Source: CAIWHR01 sp963846855
Lineage (GTDB): Bacteria; Pseudomonadota; Gammaproteobacteria; Burkholderiales; Casimicrobiaceae
Length of the DNA stretch: 64,000 bases
Direction of reading: 5' to 3'
Assembly (NCBI GenBank): GCA_963846855.1
Contig: CAWJXK010000003.1
Coordinates: 1 to 64,000 of the forward strand
Shown here: positions 21,293-31,887 of the stretch, in pieces
Layout: each line of letters starts with the position of its first letter
Numbering within the stretch: position 1 is the stretch's first letter
Translations under genes and position numbers: made by a program
Notes under the pieces: generated by a model
What the model was told of the DNA's origin: nothing
What the model saw: only the letters and a program-made list of their open reading frames with translations
Databases searched by the model: none

Positions 21293-21356
21293 GGGCGAAC
21301 GACGCCACGGGCACGCAACAACGGATGCGTCCTAAGGATCGGCGGCGTCATGATGC

Positions 21357-22524
21357 TCATTGCCATTGATGCGGCAGCCGCACGAATCCCATTTCGCGCG
21401 ACTCGCCCGTCACGACCAGCGGCACCTCGCGCGTGTCGAAGACGCGCAGGCCCTCGGGATCGGCGCGCGAACGCGCGCACGAAATACTTCCCCGGCAGCA
21501 GCGCGAGCCCGGGCAGCGCCAGCGAGAAGGCGAAACGGTCGGAGGCAACGGAGCGCGGCGTGACGCCATCCATGTCGGTGCCCACGCCGTAGACGGGCGT
21601 CCCGTCGGCGCGCACGATCCCGATCAGCACGACCGGCGCGCGGCCGTCCGGCGAGAACGCTTCGCCGTTGACCGTCAGCTGGTCGCCCTGCGCGATCGAT
21701 GCCGACGGTGCGAGCACCAGCTCGCGAATCGTGTAGAGGCCCGCGGTGCGGGCCGCCTGTTCCGCCACCGGCGCTGCCTTCCGCCCCGCCTTCTCCTCGT
21801 GATAGGCGAGGTAGGCGGGCACGACGTCGGCGATCGGGCCGTAGCGCTCGGTGCGGCCATCCTTCAGCCACAGCGCGGCGCGGCAGAGCTTCTGCACGTG
21901 GTACATGCTGTGGGAGCACAGCAGCAGCGTGCCTCCGCCGGCGAGATAGCGCTCCATCCAGGTGACGCACTTCTTCTGGAAGGATTCGTCGCCGACCGCG
22001 AGCACCTCGTCGGTGATGAGGATGTCCGGCGCGAGCGTCGACGCGATCGCGAAGCCGAGCCGCACGACCATCCCCGACGAGTAGCTCTTGATCGGATCGT
22101 TGATGTGCTCGCCGATGTCGGCGAACGCGACGATCGCCTCGCGCTTCGCGGCGATCTCGTCGGACGAGAGCCCGAGCAGCGCGGCCGCGAGGTCGATGTT
22201 AGCGAGGCCCGTATAGTCGGGATGGAAGCCCGAGCCCAGCTCGAGCAGCGCGCCCACGCGGCCGTTCACCGCGATGCGGCCTCTCGTCGGCGCGACGACG
22301 CCCGCGACGATCTTGAGCAGCGTCGACTTGCCGGCGCCGTTCTCGCCGATCACGCCCAGCGACTCGCCGCGCGCGAGCTCGAAATCGACCGCGTCGAGCG
22401 CGCGGAACACGTGCGCCGCGGGCCGCCCGCGCAGGAGGTCCCACACGAGCTTCAGCCGCCCGCCGCGCGAGTCGACCTTCGCATAATCCTTGCCGACGCC
22501 GGCGGCCGCGAGCAGGACGCTCAC
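21357..22524 (-). CDS. wzt: ABC transporter ATPase for polysaccharide export (Wzt type), frameshift near C-terminus
   Basis: Nucleotide-binding domain with Walker A GENGAGKSTLLK (about residues 60-71), signature SYSSGMVVRLGFA, Walker B DILITDEVLAVGD and a following His switch (LLLCSHS). After the ATPase a C-terminal beta-rich extension of about 130 residues resembles the Wzt carbohydrate-binding domain. Close to 21455-21475 one base must be added for the frame to continue (ADPEGLRVFDTREVPLVV) to a TGA at 21357. Unshifted, it would run into the acyltransferase start at 21289. It overlaps the permease gene by 4 nt (ATGA). Exports an undecaprenyl-linked glycan across the inner membrane with Wzm. 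Confidence 0.85.
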
Positions 22525-23405
22525 GACGCGGCTCCTGCGCGCGGCCGCTGCCGGACGGCGATCAAACGAAGTCCTCGAACCAGGGGGAGAGCCGCACGGA
22601 ACATCCAGCGTCCCAGGGCGAAGATCGCGACGGCGATCGCGAGCGCCGCCGCGTCACCCCACTGCGGCGCAAGATTTCCGTCGAGCAGGCCGTCGCGCAG
22701 GCGCGTGACGACCCAGCCGAACGGATTCGCCGAGACGTAGCCGCGCAGCGTCTCCGGCACCGCGGACAGCGGATACAGGATCGGCGTCAGATACATGAGG
22801 ATCATCAGGAGCGGCGCCAGCACGTGCTCGACGTCGCGCACGAACACCTGCAGCGACGCGAGCGCGAGCCCGATGCCGGTGACGGCGAGCGCGAGCACGA
22901 GCCAGACCGGGATCGCGACGACGAGCCCCTCGAAATGCACGGGCTCGCCGGCCAGCGCCAGCACGACCAGTACCGCGAGGTATCCGGCGAACTGCAGCGC
23001 GAGCGTTGCCGCGACCGACGCGTACACGGCGAGCTCGTTCGGGAAGGCGACCTTGCGGATCAGCCCGGCGTATTGAGGGAGCGACACCGTCGCACGCTGC
23101 AGCCCTTCCTGGGCGGCCAGCCACGGCCACAGCGCGACCGCGACGAACGCGACGAAGCTCTGCCCGCCGAAGCCCGTCGCGTGGAAGACGCTCGTGAAGA
23201 CGAACCAGTAGACGCCGAGGAGCGCGAGCGGGTGCAGCAGCGCCCATGCGAGCCCGGTGATGCTGCCGAGGTAGCGGGTGGTGAGCTCGCGCCGGAAGAA
23301 ATTGCCGAAGAGCGCGCGGTCGCGCCGCGCGGCACCGCGCGGCGGCCCCGGCCGCAGCGCTGCGGGCGTGGCGGCGGCGCCGGCAGGATCAGGGGGCGAC
23401 GTCAT
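22521..23405 (-). CDS. wzm: ABC transporter permease for polysaccharide export (Wzm type)
   Basis: A 294-residue protein with about six membrane segments. Typical features are FFRRELTTRYLGSITGLAWA near residue 36-56, FGGQSFVAFVAVALWPWLA, and the late FVRDVEHVLAPLLMILMYLTPILYP segment. These match the ABC-2 polysaccharide exporter permease family (KpsM/Wzm/RfbA). The first about 30 residues are a proline/alanine-rich cytoplasmic lead. It is translationally coupled to the ATPase gene behind it. The pair implies an ABC-dependent O-antigen or capsule-like glycan. Confidence 0.85.
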   Translation of the reverse strand: MTSPPDPAGAAATPAALRPGPPRGAARRDRALFGNFFRRELTTRYLGSITGLAWALLHPLALLGVYWFVFTSVFHATGFGGQSFVAFVAVALWPWLAAQEGLQRATVSLPQYAGLIRKVAFPNELAVYASVAATLALQFAGYLAVLVVLALAGEPVHFEGLVVAIPVWLVLALAVTGIGLALASLQVFVRDVEHVLAPLLMILMYLTPILYPLSAVPETLRGYVSANPFGWVVTRLRDGLLDGNLAPQWGDAAALAIAVAIFALGRWMFRAALPLVRGLRLIAVRQRPRAGAAS

Positions 23406-23443
23406 CCTTGAAGAATATCAAGAACGACGCCCGCACGGTCCCG

Positions 23444-24389
23444 TCAGTTCTTTGCGCCGGCGGGCGTGCGCAGCGCTTCGATCGCCGGCTCGTTCACGAC
23501 CGCCTTCTTTCCGCCGCCGAGCTGCGCCAGCGCCGCGTCGCGCGCATGGATGACGTACTCGTCCTTCATCAGCTCGATAATTGACTTCCGCGCGTCCTCG
23601 TAGCTCTGCGTCGACGCCGGGATCCGCTGGTTGACGCGGACGATCGTCCAGTTCTTCGACGTGCGCACCGGCGGATTCACTTCGCCCACCTTGGCGGTTC
23701 CGAACACCAGCGCGACAAGCTCGGGATCGACGTCGGCGCGCGCGAGCGGGCCCTTGTTGCCGCGCAGCCTGCCGACGGCGGCGTTGTCGGCGAACTGCTC
23801 GACGAGATCGCCGATGTCGGCGCCGGCCTTGATCTTCGCGTACGCGTCGTCGGCCCGCGCCTTGGCGATGTCGGGCGCACCGTCGAAACGGAAGCTGAGC
23901 TGCGAGATCATCACCGTCTCCGGCTTCGTGTACTTCGCCTTGTTGACGAGGTAGGCTTCGCGCGCCGCGGCTTCGAGGCTCGGCAGCTTGGCGTCGAACT
24001 CGCTCCGGGCGGCCGCCTCGACGTCGTTGACGTAGGTCTGGGCGAGGATCTTGTCCTGCTCGAGCTCGATGCGCCGGGCGAGCGTCGGATCCTTGTCGAG
24101 GCCCTTCGCCCTGGCGGTGTCCGCGAGCTCCAGCGTCATCATCATCCGGTCGAGCAGCTCGCGCACGCGCTTCAGGCTGGAAAGGAATGGCGCGCGGTCC
24201 TTCTCCGGGATGCGCAGCATTTCGGCGTCGAAATCCGACTTGCGGATCGCAACGTTGCCGCGCTGGACAAGGATCGGGTCGAGAACGACGCTGTCCGCCG
24301 CCGAGAGCAGGCGCGGCGAGGATCAGCGCGGCGGCGAGAAGGGCCGCGACGCATTGGAGGGAAAGGCGCGGGAGCGCTTGGAACGTCAT
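23444..24389 (-). CDS. Periplasmic SurA/PpiC-like peptidyl-prolyl isomerase, frameshifted after the signal peptide
   Basis: The N-terminus is a signal peptide (hydrophobic core VAALLAAALILAAPALG) from ATG 24389. Right after it, near 24298-24308 in a GGCGGCGG run, one base must change for the frame to join ADSVVLDPILVQRGNVAIRK and the rest. The body has a SurA-like helical N-domain, then a parvulin-like part (VMISQLSFRFDGAPDIAKA, FADNAAVGRLRGNKGPLARA, PVRTSKNWTIVRVNQRIPA). Length about 315 residues with one PPIase domain. It would act on outer-membrane or exported proteins in the periplasm. The shorter open frame from 24220 lacks any signal peptide. Confidence 0.7.
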
Positions 24390-24471
24390 GTTTCGGCTTC
24401 CTCAGGATTGTAAGTTCGGATTGTCGCAGATGGGCCGCGCGATCTGCGCCGAAACGCGGAGCGCGATCCCG

Positions 24472-24503
24472 CAAAAACGAAGCCCCGCGGCGCGGGGCTT
24501 CGG
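24472..24503 (-). terminator. Intrinsic terminator
   Basis: A near-perfect GC hairpin (GAAGCCCCGCG and its complement, 24479-24501) is followed on the minus strand by TTTTT. It lies just after the stop of the secreted-protein gene at 24529. Confidence 0.85.
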
Positions 24504-24528
24504 TGAGACGGCCGGGGTCAGGTCGAGG

Positions 24529-25750
24529 TCACGAGCCGTTCGGCTTCCAGAACTCGATGACGAAGTTGCAGGGATCTGCAGTCTTGCACGTGTCGCCCTG
24601 CGGCGGAGTCTTCGTCGGATTCTGCATCACGATGTTCACGTACCAGGTTTCGCCCGGCATCATCGGGATGTAGCCGCTGCTGTTCGGCCCCACGGTGAAG
24701 TAGAAGTTCGGGTCGAGCTGGTACCCGGTGAACGTCGTGCCGTCGCCCTGCGTACCCCACAGGCACGGCGTCTTCGAAACGGTGACGAGCCGATAGACGG
24801 GCCCGCTACCGTATTCGTGAACGTCGATGCGGCCGATATTGGAGCTTTGCGGCGCACCCGCCGGCACCTGGATCACGCCGACGACCGCCATGCCCGAGTG
24901 CTCGGACAGCCAAGGGGTATGGCCGGTGAGGAGCGTGTTGCCGCTGTCGACGACCCACGGGATCTGCATCGTCGTCGTGGTGCTCGTGACGCCCGCCCCA
25001 TGAGGCGGCCCCTGTGCCGTCGCTTTGCAGTCGATCGCGCTCGACGTGCCGTTGACGGTAACCGTCGCAGTCGGCGAAGGCGACGCGGAGCCGCTGCCGT
25101 TGCTCACGTTGGCCGTGTAGGTGCAGGACAGGCTCGACGTCAGCGTGTTCGCCGGGATGTTGTCGGTTTGCGTCGCGGTGCTGCTCATTGCGCTCGTGCC
25201 GCCGCAATTGCCGGACCGCGTCCATGCATAAGTCGTCAACGGCGCACCGCCCGCGCACGTCACGACCAGTGCGGTGATCGCACCACCAGTGCTGCCCAAC
25301 TGCTGGCTCGACGGGGTGATCGCGCAGCCTTGCGGCGGGCCGGTGACCGAGAACCATGTGACGTTGAATCCTGCGGATTGCGGCACCGGTGGCCGGATGC
25401 ATTCGTTCCGGTGACCGTATAGTCTTGCAGGCCCGTCGTAGCTTCGTTCGCCGGGCAGCTCGCGGTCGTGCCGCCGGCGCAAGCTGCCGCCCGTCCACGA
25501 ATAGGAGGTCGCAGCCGGGCTGCAATTGGCGGTCAGATTGTCGACGACGCCGGTCGTGCCGTTGGCGTTGCCGGAAATCGTGCAGGACGGGGGGCCGGAG
25601 CCGCCGCCGCCGCAGGTCAGCGTGCTGGATTGCGGGTCCCAAGCTCGGGCTGGAACAGCCGGCAATTGTCACCCCTTGCGCGGCCCCCGGGAGAGCGGCA
25701 AGCACGCCGAAGGCGGCCGCGAAGGCCAGCACATTCAATGACTTCGTCAT
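24529..25750 (-). CDS. Secreted protein with Ig/PKD-like repeats, several frame changes
   Basis: The start ATG 25750 follows a good ribosome site (GGGAG). It gives a signal peptide (MTKSLNVLAFAAAFGVLAAL then PGAAQG). Near 25640-25650 the frame changes, and a stretch around 25395-25480 reads sensibly only in yet another frame (CAGGTTASCPANEATTGLQD), restored after it. Reconstructed, the protein has about three Cys-containing Ig/PKD-like modules with PAN-type turns, then a C-terminal domain of about 150 residues (DVHEYGSGPVYRLVTVSKTP). Length about 405 residues. It has its own promoter and terminator. The neighbouring type II secretion operon makes a T2SS substrate possible. Confidence 0.6.
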
Positions 25751-25841
25751 AACTTTCTCCCTGCAGGGCCCGGCGACCACGCGGGCGGCAGAATCGTCTT
25801 GCAATATCTATACCAAAAAAACCCGCCGACGACTTGTCAAA

Positions 25842-25870
25842 ATTATATCCAAAAACAGGGACTTTGACAA
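25842..25870 (-). promoter_or_regulatory. Sigma-70 promoter for the Ig/PKD-like protein
   Basis: On the minus strand, -35 TTGTCA (25865-25870), 17-bp spacer, -10 TATAAT (25842-25847). The start would be near 25835, giving a leader of about 85 nt. Confidence 0.75.
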
Positions 25871-26200
25871 ATCACTTAATGTTATTAGCCGGACCATCCG
25901 TCGGCCAAACACCGACGGCCGACAGGCGGGTTGGCCTATTGCAATCGTCCGCGCCTTGGGTGGCGCCTTTTGCTACGCCCGCACTGCGCGATTGGATGCA
26001 GCATCCGCCGATTTGGTTCCCGACCGCTTGATCTCGCGCAGATCACGCTGCCATCGTGGCAACCCCACATCGGCCGAACGCCTTCGCACGAGAGAAGACG
26101 CGGGAAGGAAAACAGAGCCGGACTCGAATTTCGTGAATTTGGGTTGACGGCCGAGGCGCGAAACCTGGCCGCGATCCGGAAATTCGAGTCGGGTCCCAGG
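25871..26200. other. Intergenic region with inverted repeats
   Basis: No gene is supported. An inverted repeat CCGTCGG/CCGACGG lies near 25898-25918. A perfect 12-bp inverted repeat (GACTCGAATTTC at 26121-26132 and its complement at 26179-26190) encloses 46 bp. Confidence 0.5.
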
Positions 26201-26234
26201 AAAAAAAGAAGGGCGGGAACGAATCCCGCCCTTC
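26201..26234 (-). terminator. Intrinsic terminator
   Basis: A perfect hairpin (GAAGGGCGGGA and complement, 26208-26234) is followed on the minus strand by TTTTTTT. It lies just past the stop at 26257. Confidence 0.9.
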
Positions 26235-26256
26235 GAGCTTGCTTCGCAGGTGCGAC

Positions 26257-27686
26257 TTAGTTGTTGGTCGCCTTGTGCTTGTAGCTTCCGCCGTAGGCGG
26301 ACTGGGTGATCGACCCAGGCGCGCACTGGCGCGCCCTGCGATGCGCAGGGCAGGTTGCCGTTGAAGAACGTCGCGGTCGCGAAACCAATGACCGGCAGGC
26401 CGTTGTACGTGTTGGCACCCGAAACCATTTGATGGTACGGAGTGGGCAACATCAGCACGGGCCGTCAGGTCGAGGAGCGCCCAGCCGTTCTGGAACGTGC
26501 CGACGTCGATATTCGCGCTGACCGGCGACGCGAACACGTTCGACTTGTTGAACGTCACGACGTTGGCTTCGTAGCACAGCGAGGACGCGGGATTGCCCGG
26601 CGGCGGCGGCGAGAAGCCTCCCGTCGGAGCCGACGGCGTCTTCTCTTCGCGATCCCAGAAGGCGATGCCGACCTCGTCGCAGGACTTGCCGTCGAAGTTG
26701 CTCTGGAACGGCGGGATTGCCCGAGCCAGGCGCGCCACCGATGACGTAGAAGCGCTTCGTCGGATACGTCACGATCCAGTCCGTCCCCGAAACCGTAGCG
26801 GTGTCGAGGATGTACTCGTTCATGATCGAGTCGTGCATCAGCGAGGCCGAGACCGCGTCGATGTTCGAACCCCACCCTGAGGTGATGACCGCGCCGCCCT
26901 TGAACGTTTCCGACGTCAGGACGTTGCCGCTGCCCAGGTTCGGAGTGATCGAGGTCGTCGTGCTCCACAGCGAGCCGGCGGTTTCCCAGTCTTCGATCGC
27001 CGTCGGATCGGTCGCCGTCTCGGCGGTCGCCGCGACGTTGATGATCGTCAGCGAGCCGAACAGGCCACCATTGCCCGTCGTGTAGTCGGTGCCGCCAGCG
27101 GCGATGCCCGAGCACGTCGGCGTGCCAGCCGAGCCCTTCGAGTGGGTGACGGCGGACCACGTGGCGGTCGCGTCGACGATGTTGGCCATCTCGATGATTT
27201 CGACATAGCCTTCACGCGTGCGGTCGAGCGAGGTGTCCGCGCCGTCCGCGAGCTTGCCCGTGTACGCGTAGTTCAGGAACGCCGACTGGTGCCGCCGCCG
27301 ACCTTCGCGATCGCAGGAGTCGTGCAGGAAACGTCGCCCGTCACGATGCCGGCGCCGTCGGCCGTCGGAACGACGCCCGTCGTCCACACGTCATGCGCGG
27401 ACAGGTACAAGTTGAAGTCGAGCACTTCGCGGGAGTCGAGCGACTCGAGGAAGCGGACCTTGACTGCCTTCGCCGACGCCGTCGAGTTGACGACGGAGAT
27501 CAGCGTGTTGTACGTCGAGCCGGCGAACGTGCCCGTGGTGCGGGTGCGCGCGGTGTAATACGGATAGATCAGGACCTGGCCCAATCCATCCGGATTGACG
27601 TGGACCGCTTCCGCGGTGCCCACCGCGCCCAGCGCGCCAAGACCGGCAATGGCGGCATACAGCGACTTTTTGTTGAAGGTATTCAT
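26257..27686 (-). CDS. Secreted surface protein of unknown function, about four frame changes
   Basis: The start at 27686 gives a signal peptide (MNTFNKKSLYAAIAGLGALG, cleaved near VGTAEA). Conserved-looking opening sequence follows: GQVLIYPYYTAR, TLISVVNSTASAKAVKVRFL, REVLDFNLYLSAHDVWT. This opening is widespread in uncharacterised proteobacterial surface proteins. To reach the natural end (SAYGGSYKHKATNN then TAA at 26257) the frame must change near 27290, 26715, 26440 and 26310-26340. Reconstructed length is about 475 residues, without a clear membrane anchor. It sits upstream of a strong terminator. The number of breaks suggests a decayed gene or a poor consensus here. Confidence 0.6.
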
Positions 27687-27845
27687 GGTTGGTGATGACT
27701 CCTGTATGTGCGAATGCGATTCAAAGTGATCACTTCAAAACCGACAGCGGAAAGATCTTATTACAGCTTGCGACTCTTGTCCAAACGATTTCGTTTCCTG
27801 CCCCAAATCCCCCTGTGGAAATTTTGCAACGGCCCCCGGTTCTTA

Positions 27846-28310
27846 TCAATTCTTCCAGGTATACCAATATTGTCCGTTGTCGAGCACCCAGGTTTCCTGG
27901 AGCGGCGACTGCAGCCCCGCCATCATCCGGTGATCGAAGGTGACCATCACCCCGACCCGGCAGGTTTCCGCATCGCAATCGACGCTCGTAATCTCGGCTT
28001 TCCTGAACCCCGACCCCCTTGCCTGCTGCTTGTACGTTGCGATGCTCAAGAGCTGCCGCGACGCCGGGGAGAAGAACGTGTACGCGGTATCCATGTCGCC
28101 CTTGATCAGGGCCGCCCATCTCGCGTTCACGCGCTCCGTCACCGCGGCGCGCTTTGCCTCGGGGGAGGACTCCTTCGTGACCCCGCCCATCCCCGCGCAT
28201 CCTGCCGCCACCGTGATGGCCAGCATGACCGCCGCGATCGAAGTTACGCGCTCGCGCAACGCGAGCACTGCGGCCCCACTCAAGCGCTCACCCAAGCATT
28301 GCCAAATCAT
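27846..28310 (-). CDS. Lipoprotein of unknown function
   Basis: A small protein with a lipobox (MLAITVAAGCAGMGG). The true start may be the internal ATG just before that segment rather than 28310, since the first 27 residues are not signal-like. The mature part, about 115 residues, has the look of a nuclear-transport-factor-2-like or DUF4440-type fold (RWAALIKGDMDTAYTFFSPA, ending ETWVLDNGQYWYTWKN), but I am not sure of the family. Two cysteines (DCDAETCRVG) could pair. It lies between the secreted protein gene and the T2SS operon. Confidence 0.7.
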   Translation of the reverse strand: MIWQCLGERLSGAAVLALRERVTSIAAVMLAITVAAGCAGMGGVTKESSPEAKRAAVTERVNARWAALIKGDMDTAYTFFSPASRQLLSIATYKQQARGSGFRKAEITSVDCDAETCRVGVMVTFDHRMMAGLQSPLQETWVLDNGQYWYTWKN

Positions 28311-28565
28311 CTGGATTGCCCTGAATTAATTTCTGCGCGTCCGTGCGTTGGAACGAGGACCGCATGCCTTGTTGCCAACCACGCCCAAATGCCCGGCCGC
28401 GCGGCAATCCTCGACCCAAGCCTAACCAAAGCCTCTCCGAGCGTCAATCGCGGTTTTTGGGATTTCTTTGGTCTAAATTTTCCGTTGTAGGACAGCAACA
28501 TGGTTTTGTCGTGGTTTGGCGACGTTTTCCTGTCGCCGGATGGAGACGGTCGACAAAAATATGCT
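28311..28565. other. Intergenic region, nothing clear
   Basis: Lower GC than its surroundings, between the end of gspD and the lipoprotein gene. No gene, strong hairpin-plus-T-run or known riboswitch core was recognised. Confidence 0.4.
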
Positions 28566-30973
28566 TTATTTTCCGGTAGTTGCCGGGTTATTTTGAGGTG
28601 GAGGCGACGGTGGCGAAAATGGGACATTCGTCGTCGGCGGACTGACTTTCTCCGGCACCGGTCCCAGGAGGTTCGGCGTCGAGGTCGCGCGCTGGAAGAC
28701 TTCGGGGAACGTGTCGTCGATCTTCTCCATCCTGTGACGGAGATCTTCGACGATACCGCGCAGGTCGATCTCGGTCTCGACCACGCGCGGCGTGATGAAG
28801 AAGATGAGTTCGTTGCGGTTGTTGACGAGGTTCTGGGTGCCGAACAGGCCGCCCAGCACCGGGATCCGCGACAGCAGAGGCAGGCCGTTCGACGTGTTCG
28901 CCTTGGTCTCCTGGATGAGCCCGCCCATCACCATCGTCTGGCCGGACTGCACGCCGACGTTGGTCTGCACCGAGCGCGTGTTGATCGGGGGCGCCTGGTC
29001 GGGCGCGGCGGGAACGCCCGGATCGCTCACCTCGGCGTTGACCTCGAGCGCGACAAGCCCCCCTGCATTGATGTGCGGCGTGACCTGCAGCAGCACGCCG
29101 GTGTCGATGTACGACGCCGCCGTCGTGACCACATTCGACACGCCGCCGACGACGCTCTGCTGATTGATCGGGATCTGGGTGCCGGCCTTGATCGTCGCCT
29201 TCTGGTTGTCCAGCGCCGCGAGGTGTGGATTCGCGATCACCTTGGTGTCGCCGTACTGGTCGAGCAGGTGCAGCGCCGCTTGCACGCCACCGGGGAAATT
29301 CGAGTTGTTGATGATGTAGTAGAAGCCCTGCGCGATCGCGAGCCCCGGATTGACCGCGGCGGTGGCGGCCGCGGCGATCGGGAGCGCCGGATTGAAGGGC
29401 GTCGAGACGGTGACGTTGCCGCCCGAGCCGCGGCCTGACGGCGCACCGCCCTTGAACAGCCACTCGACGCCGAACTTGAGGTCGTCGGTCAGCGTGACCG
29501 ACGCGATCGTCACCTCGATCGCGACCTGGCGCGACGGCACGTCGAGCTTCTTCAGCGCGGTCTCGATCACCGCGTACTCGGGCGGCGTCGCGACGACGAG
29601 CAGCTGGTTGTTGTCCTTGTCGGCGACCACCTGGATGTTGCGGATGATGCCGAGGCCCTCGCCGCCCACGCCAGCAGCCCCGCGCACCGCGCGCCGGTGG
29701 CGGCCGCGCCCGTTGCCGCCGGCGGGTTCATGTTGGTCGTCTGGACCTGAATCGGCTGAAGGCCGGGCTGCGTCGACTGCGCGACGAACCCGGGGGGGCT
29801 GACGATCGTCCCCTGGGTAGTGCCGGGTGCCAGCGTCGGCGCGGGCGTCGCCGCCTGCGCCTGCACGCGGCCGGTGAACGCCTGGGTGAGCAGCGGCCCC
29901 AGCTTCTCCGCGCGCTGGTTCTGCATGCTGTAGACGAACAGCCGCGGGCCGTCCCCGCCGCCGCCGGCGTCCAGGCGCGCGATCCATTTCTTCGCCTCGT
30001 CGAGATATGCCGGCTGCGGCGTGATCACGAGGAGCGCGTTGAGCCGCTCGATCGGGATGATGCGCAGGATGCCGGTGAGCGGGCTCGTCGCCTTGTCGCC
30101 AATCACCTTGTCGAGCTCCTGGCCGACGACCTTGACGTCGGCGTTCTGCAGCGTGAACAGGCCGACCGACATGCCTTCCATCCAGTTCACGTCGAACATC
30201 GCCACCGTTTCCATCAGATGTCGGAGCTCGTTCTCGGTGCCCGACAGGATGATCAGGTTGCGCAGGTCGTCCGGGCGCGCGGCGGCGGCGTCCTTCGCGA
30301 ACGGCTCGATGATGCGCATCATCTCGCGCACGCCGACGTAGCGCAGCGGCACGATCTGCACCGAAAAGCCGGGCGGCAGCGCGCGCTGCGAATTGCCGAG
30401 CTGCGGCGTCGTGTTGCCGCGAACGACGTTCGCGGCGGGGACGATCTTGTAGATCCCCTCCTCCTTGATCATCGCGGCGCCGTTCGCACGAAGCAGCATT
30501 TCGAGCGTTGCCGGCAGCGCCTCGCGCGGGATGCCCGACGAGGTGCGCAGCGTCACGGTTCCGCCGACGGTGCCCTCGATGCTGTAATTGACGTTGAGGA
30601 TGTCGCCCAGGATGTTGCGGATCACCTCGCGGATGTCGGCGCCTTCGAAGTTGAGGACCACCCCGCCGCCGGCAACGGGCCCGGCCGCCGCTCCGGGCGG
30701 CATGCCGCCGCCCGGCTGCTGCCCCTTCACGAGCACGCCGGTGCCCTTGAAGATCTTCGCCTTCTCGGCTTCGGTGGGCAGCCCCGACTGGAGCGCGCGC
30801 TGCGCGGCATCCGCCATCGCCGGCGACAACCCCTGCGTTGACTTGTAGGGCGTCGACCGCGTCATAAGCCCGGGCTCGAACGTCTCGGGCGCCGGCTCCT
30901 TCGAGGCGCACGCCGCGAGCGTCAGCGCGAGCGCCAGCGCGGAGGCGGCCAGGAGATATCGGTGGGTCGTCAT
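28566..30973 (-). CDS. gspD: Type II secretion secretin GspD, one frameshift
   Basis: The outer-membrane channel of the type II secretion system. Start ATG 30973 gives a lipoprotein-type signal (LALTLAACASK). N0/N1/N2 domains follow (VVLNFEGADIREVIRNILGD; LRNLIILSGTENELRHLME; INALLVITP-like segment). Near 29665-29700, in a low-complexity Ala/Gly linker, the frame must shift by one. It then continues with N3 (NIQVVADKDNNQLLVVATPP) and the secretin core (VEWLF, VIANPHLAALDNQKATIKAG, VLLQVTPHINAGGLVALEVN, RIPVLGGLFG, RNELIFFITPRVV). Length about 800 residues, normal for GspD with a longer N-terminal linker. Last gene of the operon. Confidence 0.9.
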
Positions 30974-31080
30974 TGTTTTTGTCCATTGGCCGCGTCCCCT
31001 GCGCCGCCACGAGGCGCGGCGCAATCGGGCGGATTTCGAGGAAAGCGGCGCGTCATTATCGCAGCAGGTTTCGAGCGGTC

Positions 31081-31887
31081 TCATTTCGGCTTGCGGCGGC
31101 CACCGACCGGAGTCTGTTCCTGGAGGGCCTTGCCGACCGCGGCCCAGCCGGGGTCCGGGGCGGCGGCTGCCGGCGCGGCGACGGTTGGGGCCAGCACGGA
31201 CGGCGCCGCGGCAGCCTGACCCGCGGCCGCGGCGCGAGCCGCGGCGCGGCGACGCGCGAGCTCGACGGATTCGTTCACGGGAGCGCCGGCGGCCGTCGGC
31301 ACCGCTGCCGACGGCATCGGCACCGGCATCGGCGCGCCGGCGGGCGTCATCCTCGAAGCGACCGCCGCCGGCGTCTGCCTGGGGTTGGTCGCGACCTTCA
31401 GCGTGATCTCCTCGGCCTCGTCGCCCAGCGTCAGCCGGACGCGATCGGGCCTGACCTCCGCGACCGTCATCCCGTTGACCTGCTCGCCCTGCTTGACGCG
31501 GCGCTGCTTGCCGGACGACGCTTCCTTCAGATAGGCCGTATTGTTGCCGTCCACGATGAGCGTGCCGGCGAGCGTGAATTGCCCGCGCTGCATCCGGCCC
31601 GCGCCCTTGTCGGCGGCGAGCGTCGGCGCCGGCCGCCGCGTCGGATTGAACAGCGTCCGCTGCACGGTCTCGGTGTGCGCGGCGACGCCCCCGTCGATCG
31701 CGTATTCCGGCAGCAGCGCCGTCACCACGGGCTTGGGCTCGATCGGCGTCTCGGCGGGAGGCTGCGGATTCATGCCGCGACCGAGCTGCGTCTCGAGCAC
31801 GATCGCGACGGCGATCAGCGCGAGCGGCGCCAGCCACCACAGCGCGTGGCGGATCCTCTGCGCGCGGTCGTTCGCTTGCGCGCTCAC
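31081..31887 (-). CDS. T2SS inner-membrane component, GspC/GspN-like
   Basis: A 268-residue protein starting with GTG at 31887, overlapping the gspM stop by 4 nt. One membrane helix lies near residues 13-33 (LWWLAPLALIAVAIVLE). The periplasmic part has a small beta domain (FTLAGTLIVDGNNTAYLKEA, GEQVNGMTVAEVRPDRVRLT) like the homology region of GspC, and no PDZ domain is visible. A long Ala/Pro/Val-rich tail closes the protein. Place between gspM and gspD fits the connector that links the inner-membrane platform to the secretin. Whether to call it GspC or XpsN/GspN-type needs structural comparison. Confidence 0.7.
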   Translation of the reverse strand: MSAQANDRAQRIRHALWWLAPLALIAVAIVLETQLGRGMNPQPPAETPIEPKPVVTALLPEYAIDGGVAAHTETVQRTLFNPTRRPAPTLAADKGAGRMQRGQFTLAGTLIVDGNNTAYLKEASSGKQRRVKQGEQVNGMTVAEVRPDRVRLTLGDEAEEITLKVATNPRQTPAAVASRMTPAGAPMPVPMPSAAVPTAAGAPVNESVELARRRAAARAAAAGQAAAAPSVLAPTVAAPAAAAPDPGWAAVGKALQEQTPVGGRRKPK

